This document shows positions 5,866 to 7,308 of a stretch of 7,308 nt of DNA, piece by piece. Within the stretch, counting starts at the first letter, position 1. Every line of letters starts with the position of its first letter. Origin of the DNA: Elusimicrobiota bacterium (GTDB taxonomy: Bacteria > Elusimicrobiota > Elusimicrobia > FEN-1173); assembly GCA_003158755.1 (NCBI GenBank), contig PMLF01000302.1, positions 1 to 7,308 of the forward strand. The letters are read 5' to 3'. The translations under genes were made by a program, and so were the position numbers. The notes beneath the pieces are model-generated. The model searched no databases. It was given only the letters and a program-made list of their open reading frames with translations, and was not told the origin of the DNA.

Positions 5866-6276
5866 TCAGTGGGTGTCCCGAAAAGGATCGAAGGTGGGTT
5901 CCTTGTCGGCCTTCTTCCCGGTCAACAGCTGCGTCAACCGGAAGATCAGCTTTTGGAGATGGATCGGTTTTTCAAATACCGCGCGGGCGTTTTGCAAAAG
6001 ACCTTTTTCCAGGGCGCCGCGAGCCACGACGGAGATGACGACCACGGGGATGCCGGCCGTCGCGGGATCGGACTGAAGCTGGCGCAGGACCTCGATGCCG
6101 TCCAGGTGCGGCATTTCCAAATCCAACGTGATGAGGTTGGGCTGCCACTCCATCGCCGTCTTGAAAGCATCCGGGCTGTGGTTGACGGTCTTGGTTTCGA
6201 AACCCGATCCTTCGCAGAACTCCGCGATCATGTCGGCCAGGGTGGGATCATCGTCGACGACGAGGATTCTGCTCAT
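5866..6276 (-). CDS. Single-domain response regulator (CheY-like receiver)
   Basis: A 136-residue stand-alone receiver domain with no output domain. The acidic pocket is in ILVVDDDP (Asp8-Asp10), the phospho-accepting Asp52 in TLDLEMPHLDG, the switch Ser82 in VVVISVV, and the conserved Lys103-Pro104 in FEKPI. The last 15 residues or so (KKADKEPTFDPFRDTH) form a charged tail beyond the domain. It would accept phosphate from a histidine kinase encoded elsewhere and act by protein contact. Its ATG overlaps the epsilon-subunit stop as ATGA, with GGAGG at 6287-6291, 10 bases upstream, so it is co-translated with the ATP synthase gene. No kinase or chemotaxis gene lies in the window, so its pathway is unknown. 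Confidence 0.93.
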   Translation of the reverse strand: MSRILVVDDDPTLADMIAEFCEGSGFETKTVNHSPDAFKTAMEWQPNLITLDLEMPHLDGIEVLRQLQSDPATAGIPVVVISVVARGALEKGLLQNARAVFEKPIHLQKLIFRLTQLLTGKKADKEPTFDPFRDTH

Positions 6277-6710
6277 GAAGTTCGAACCTCCTTGCGCGCG
6301 CCCCGGGGGCGCGAGAGTTCCGCCACGCGGAGCCGGACCATCGCCCGTCGCAGGGCGGCCGCGGCTTGCTCGTCCGACACGTCGGCGGCGGGGGACTTGA
6401 GGGCCTTCTTCGCCCGCTCCGCGGCTTGGCGAGCGCGCTCGGCGTCGATCTCCTCCGCCAGTTCCGCCGTCTCCGCGAACAAGGACGCCTTCCCGTCGAA
6501 TACTTCCACGAAGCCCCCCGAAATCGCCAACAACCGCTCCTCGTCCCCCGAACGGGCCCTTGCCACTCCCTCCCGGAGCTGCGCCAGGAGCGGCGCGTGC
6601 CCGGGTAGGATCCCGAGAGACCCCTCCCAGGCGGGGACGGTTAAGGAGTCGACGTACCCCTCCCAGGCGATTTTCTCGGGCGTGACGACGCGGAGCGGCA
6701 ATCGATTCAT
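6273..6710 (-). CDS. atpC: F-type ATP synthase epsilon subunit
   Basis: A 145-residue protein of normal length for the F1 epsilon subunit, which sits in the central stalk and regulates ATP hydrolysis. The N-terminal beta-sandwich (1-84) shows LRVVTPEKIAWEGYVDSLTVP, the family hallmark GSLGILPGHAPLL (30-42), and AISGGFVEV (62-70). The C-terminal helical hairpin (about 86-133) is Ala/Glu/Arg-rich. The frame opens earlier at 6824, but ATG 6708-6710 gives the family N-terminus and forms an ATGA overlap with the upstream stop. In most bacteria atpC follows atpD; here a Yip1-like gene precedes it and a response regulator follows, both overlapping. The rest of the ATP synthase operon is not in the window. 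Confidence 0.93.
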   Translation of the reverse strand: MNRLPLRVVTPEKIAWEGYVDSLTVPAWEGSLGILPGHAPLLAQLREGVARARSGDEERLLAISGGFVEVFDGKASLFAETAELAEEIDAERARQAAERAKKALKSPAADVSDEQAAAALRRAMVRLRVAELSRPRGARKEVRTS

Positions 6711-7294
6711 CGTTTCAATGGACCCATCGGGGAGAATTGGTTGGTCGGAAAGTTGCGCGACAATTTCGCGGCCGCCATGCCGAACAAACCCATCAGGAAA
6801 AAGAAACCGGCCAAGCTGCCCCACACGATCCAGGAGCGGGCCTTAGGCAACCCGTGGACTTCCTCGGAGGCGACGATGATCAGGTAGAACCCCGCGACGA
6901 GGATCAAAACGCCGAGGTAGGGAACCAGGGACAAGACGGCCCCGACCGCTCCCAGCGGGGAGATGAACGCCCACACGCGGAAAGCCGTCTGGAAATTGTT
7001 CTTGGACCCCATCAGGTGCCAGATCACGAATAGGATCGCGGCGATGAAAAACCCGAAGAGGACTCCCAGAAAGGGGGAGCCGACGAGCGCCGCCAATCGC
7101 AAATCAATCCCCCCTGCGGCGATCGAAGGCCGGAGGAACGACCCCAGGAAAGTTATCGTGTTCGAAATAATGGACCAAAACGCCAAGTAGAGCATCGGCG
7201 TTAAATAACCGCCTTCCTTGGGCATCGCCGCCAGAAATCGCCTGGGGTTCGTGAACAATTCCTTCGCCCATTGGAATAGGTTGCTGAAGGTCAA
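6707..7294 (-). CDS. Yip1-like multi-pass membrane protein
   Basis: A 195-residue integral membrane protein with about five helices (around 31-53, 67-95, 107-123, 124-142 and 154-175). The cytosolic N-terminus, WAKELFTNPRRFLAAMPKEGGYLTPMLY, carries the pattern typical of bacterial Yip1-family proteins: a short helix, a P-R-x-F turn and an MP-x-EGGY segment before the first helix. The function of bacterial Yip1 proteins is not settled. The start used is TTG 7294, which overlaps a possible upstream TGA (TTGA), as in the sigma operon. However, the frame stays open to the window edge without a clear ribosome site, so a start outside the window is possible. Its stop overlaps the atpC start (ATGA), tying it to the ATP synthase gene. 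Family assignment is from sequence character and moderately sure. Confidence 0.75.
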   Translation of the reverse strand: MTFSNLFQWAKELFTNPRRFLAAMPKEGGYLTPMLYLAFWSIISNTITFLGSFLRPSIAAGGIDLRLAALVGSPFLGVLFGFFIAAILFVIWHLMGSKNNFQTAFRVWAFISPLGAVGAVLSLVPYLGVLILVAGFYLIIVASEEVHGLPKARSWIVWGSLAGFFFLMGLFGMAAAKLSRNFPTNQFSPMGPLKR

Positions 7295-7308
7295 GCTTTG
7301 ACCGGACG

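Noticed and set aside
6711..6824. 38-residue N-terminal extension of the epsilon subunit
   Set aside because: It overlaps the end of the Yip1-like gene and lacks similarity; the ATG at 6710 yields the usual epsilon N-terminus with an ATGA overlap.
5488..6846. 452-codon plus-strand open frame across the right-hand operon
   Set aside because: It runs antisense through the receiver and atpC and overlaps the end of the unknown gene; the product is Arg/Ser-rich with no recognisable domain.
1..7308. CRISPR arrays, insertion sequences, tRNA or rRNA genes
   Set aside because: No spaced direct repeats, transposase-like frames with terminal inverted repeats, or RNA-gene signatures were seen on either strand.

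Overview
The window looks like chromosomal DNA from a GC-rich, free-living bacterium. Gene-body third positions are strongly G/C, coding is dense, and genes are linked by 4-base start/stop overlaps (TTGA at 1956, ATGA at 6273 and 6707). No rRNA, tRNA, insertion sequence or CRISPR array is visible. The phylum cannot be fixed from this window. The sigma factor resembles actinobacterial SigR/SigH, but the gene neighbourhood is not a typical actinobacterial one, and a less-studied GC-rich phylum is equally possible.

Left edge (1-224): an AT-rich stretch unlike the rest. It holds the possible start of a leftward gene running off the window, a good housekeeping-type promoter with a 9-bp tandem repeat just after it, and a strong ribosome site leading into an ORF of only 13 codons. 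Next comes a leftward exodeoxyribonuclease III / AP endonuclease gene (225-995).

Stress-sigma operon (1148-3443, rightward): an ECF sigma factor of the SigR/SigH type, a 75-residue protein that aligns with the RsrA-type anti-sigma factor but lacks the classical zinc motif, and a membrane processive family-2 glycosyltransferase of the cellulose synthase/mannan synthase-like group. The three are tightly spaced or overlapping and read as one unit: a redox- or stress-responsive switch translationally linked to polysaccharide synthesis.

Leader region (3444-3619): a GGAAC-N17-GTT element that matches SigR/SigH-type promoters, a consensus Shine-Dalgarno driving an 8-residue peptide (MVGPGCGC), and a strong intrinsic terminator only 20 bases before the apparent start of a 736-residue exported or membrane-anchored protein of unknown function (3620-5830). 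Part of the peptide's coding sequence is complementary to the terminator's left arm, so the layout resembles transcription attenuation. It could also simply be the operon's terminator plus a chance ORF. This is the most interesting part of the window.

Right part (5866-7294, leftward): a Yip1-like membrane protein, the ATP synthase epsilon subunit, and a single-domain CheY-like response regulator, joined by two ATGA overlaps. This group converges on the unknown gene with a 35-bp gap. A TTGA at the start of the Yip1-like gene hints that a further upstream gene of the same operon ends at the window's right edge.
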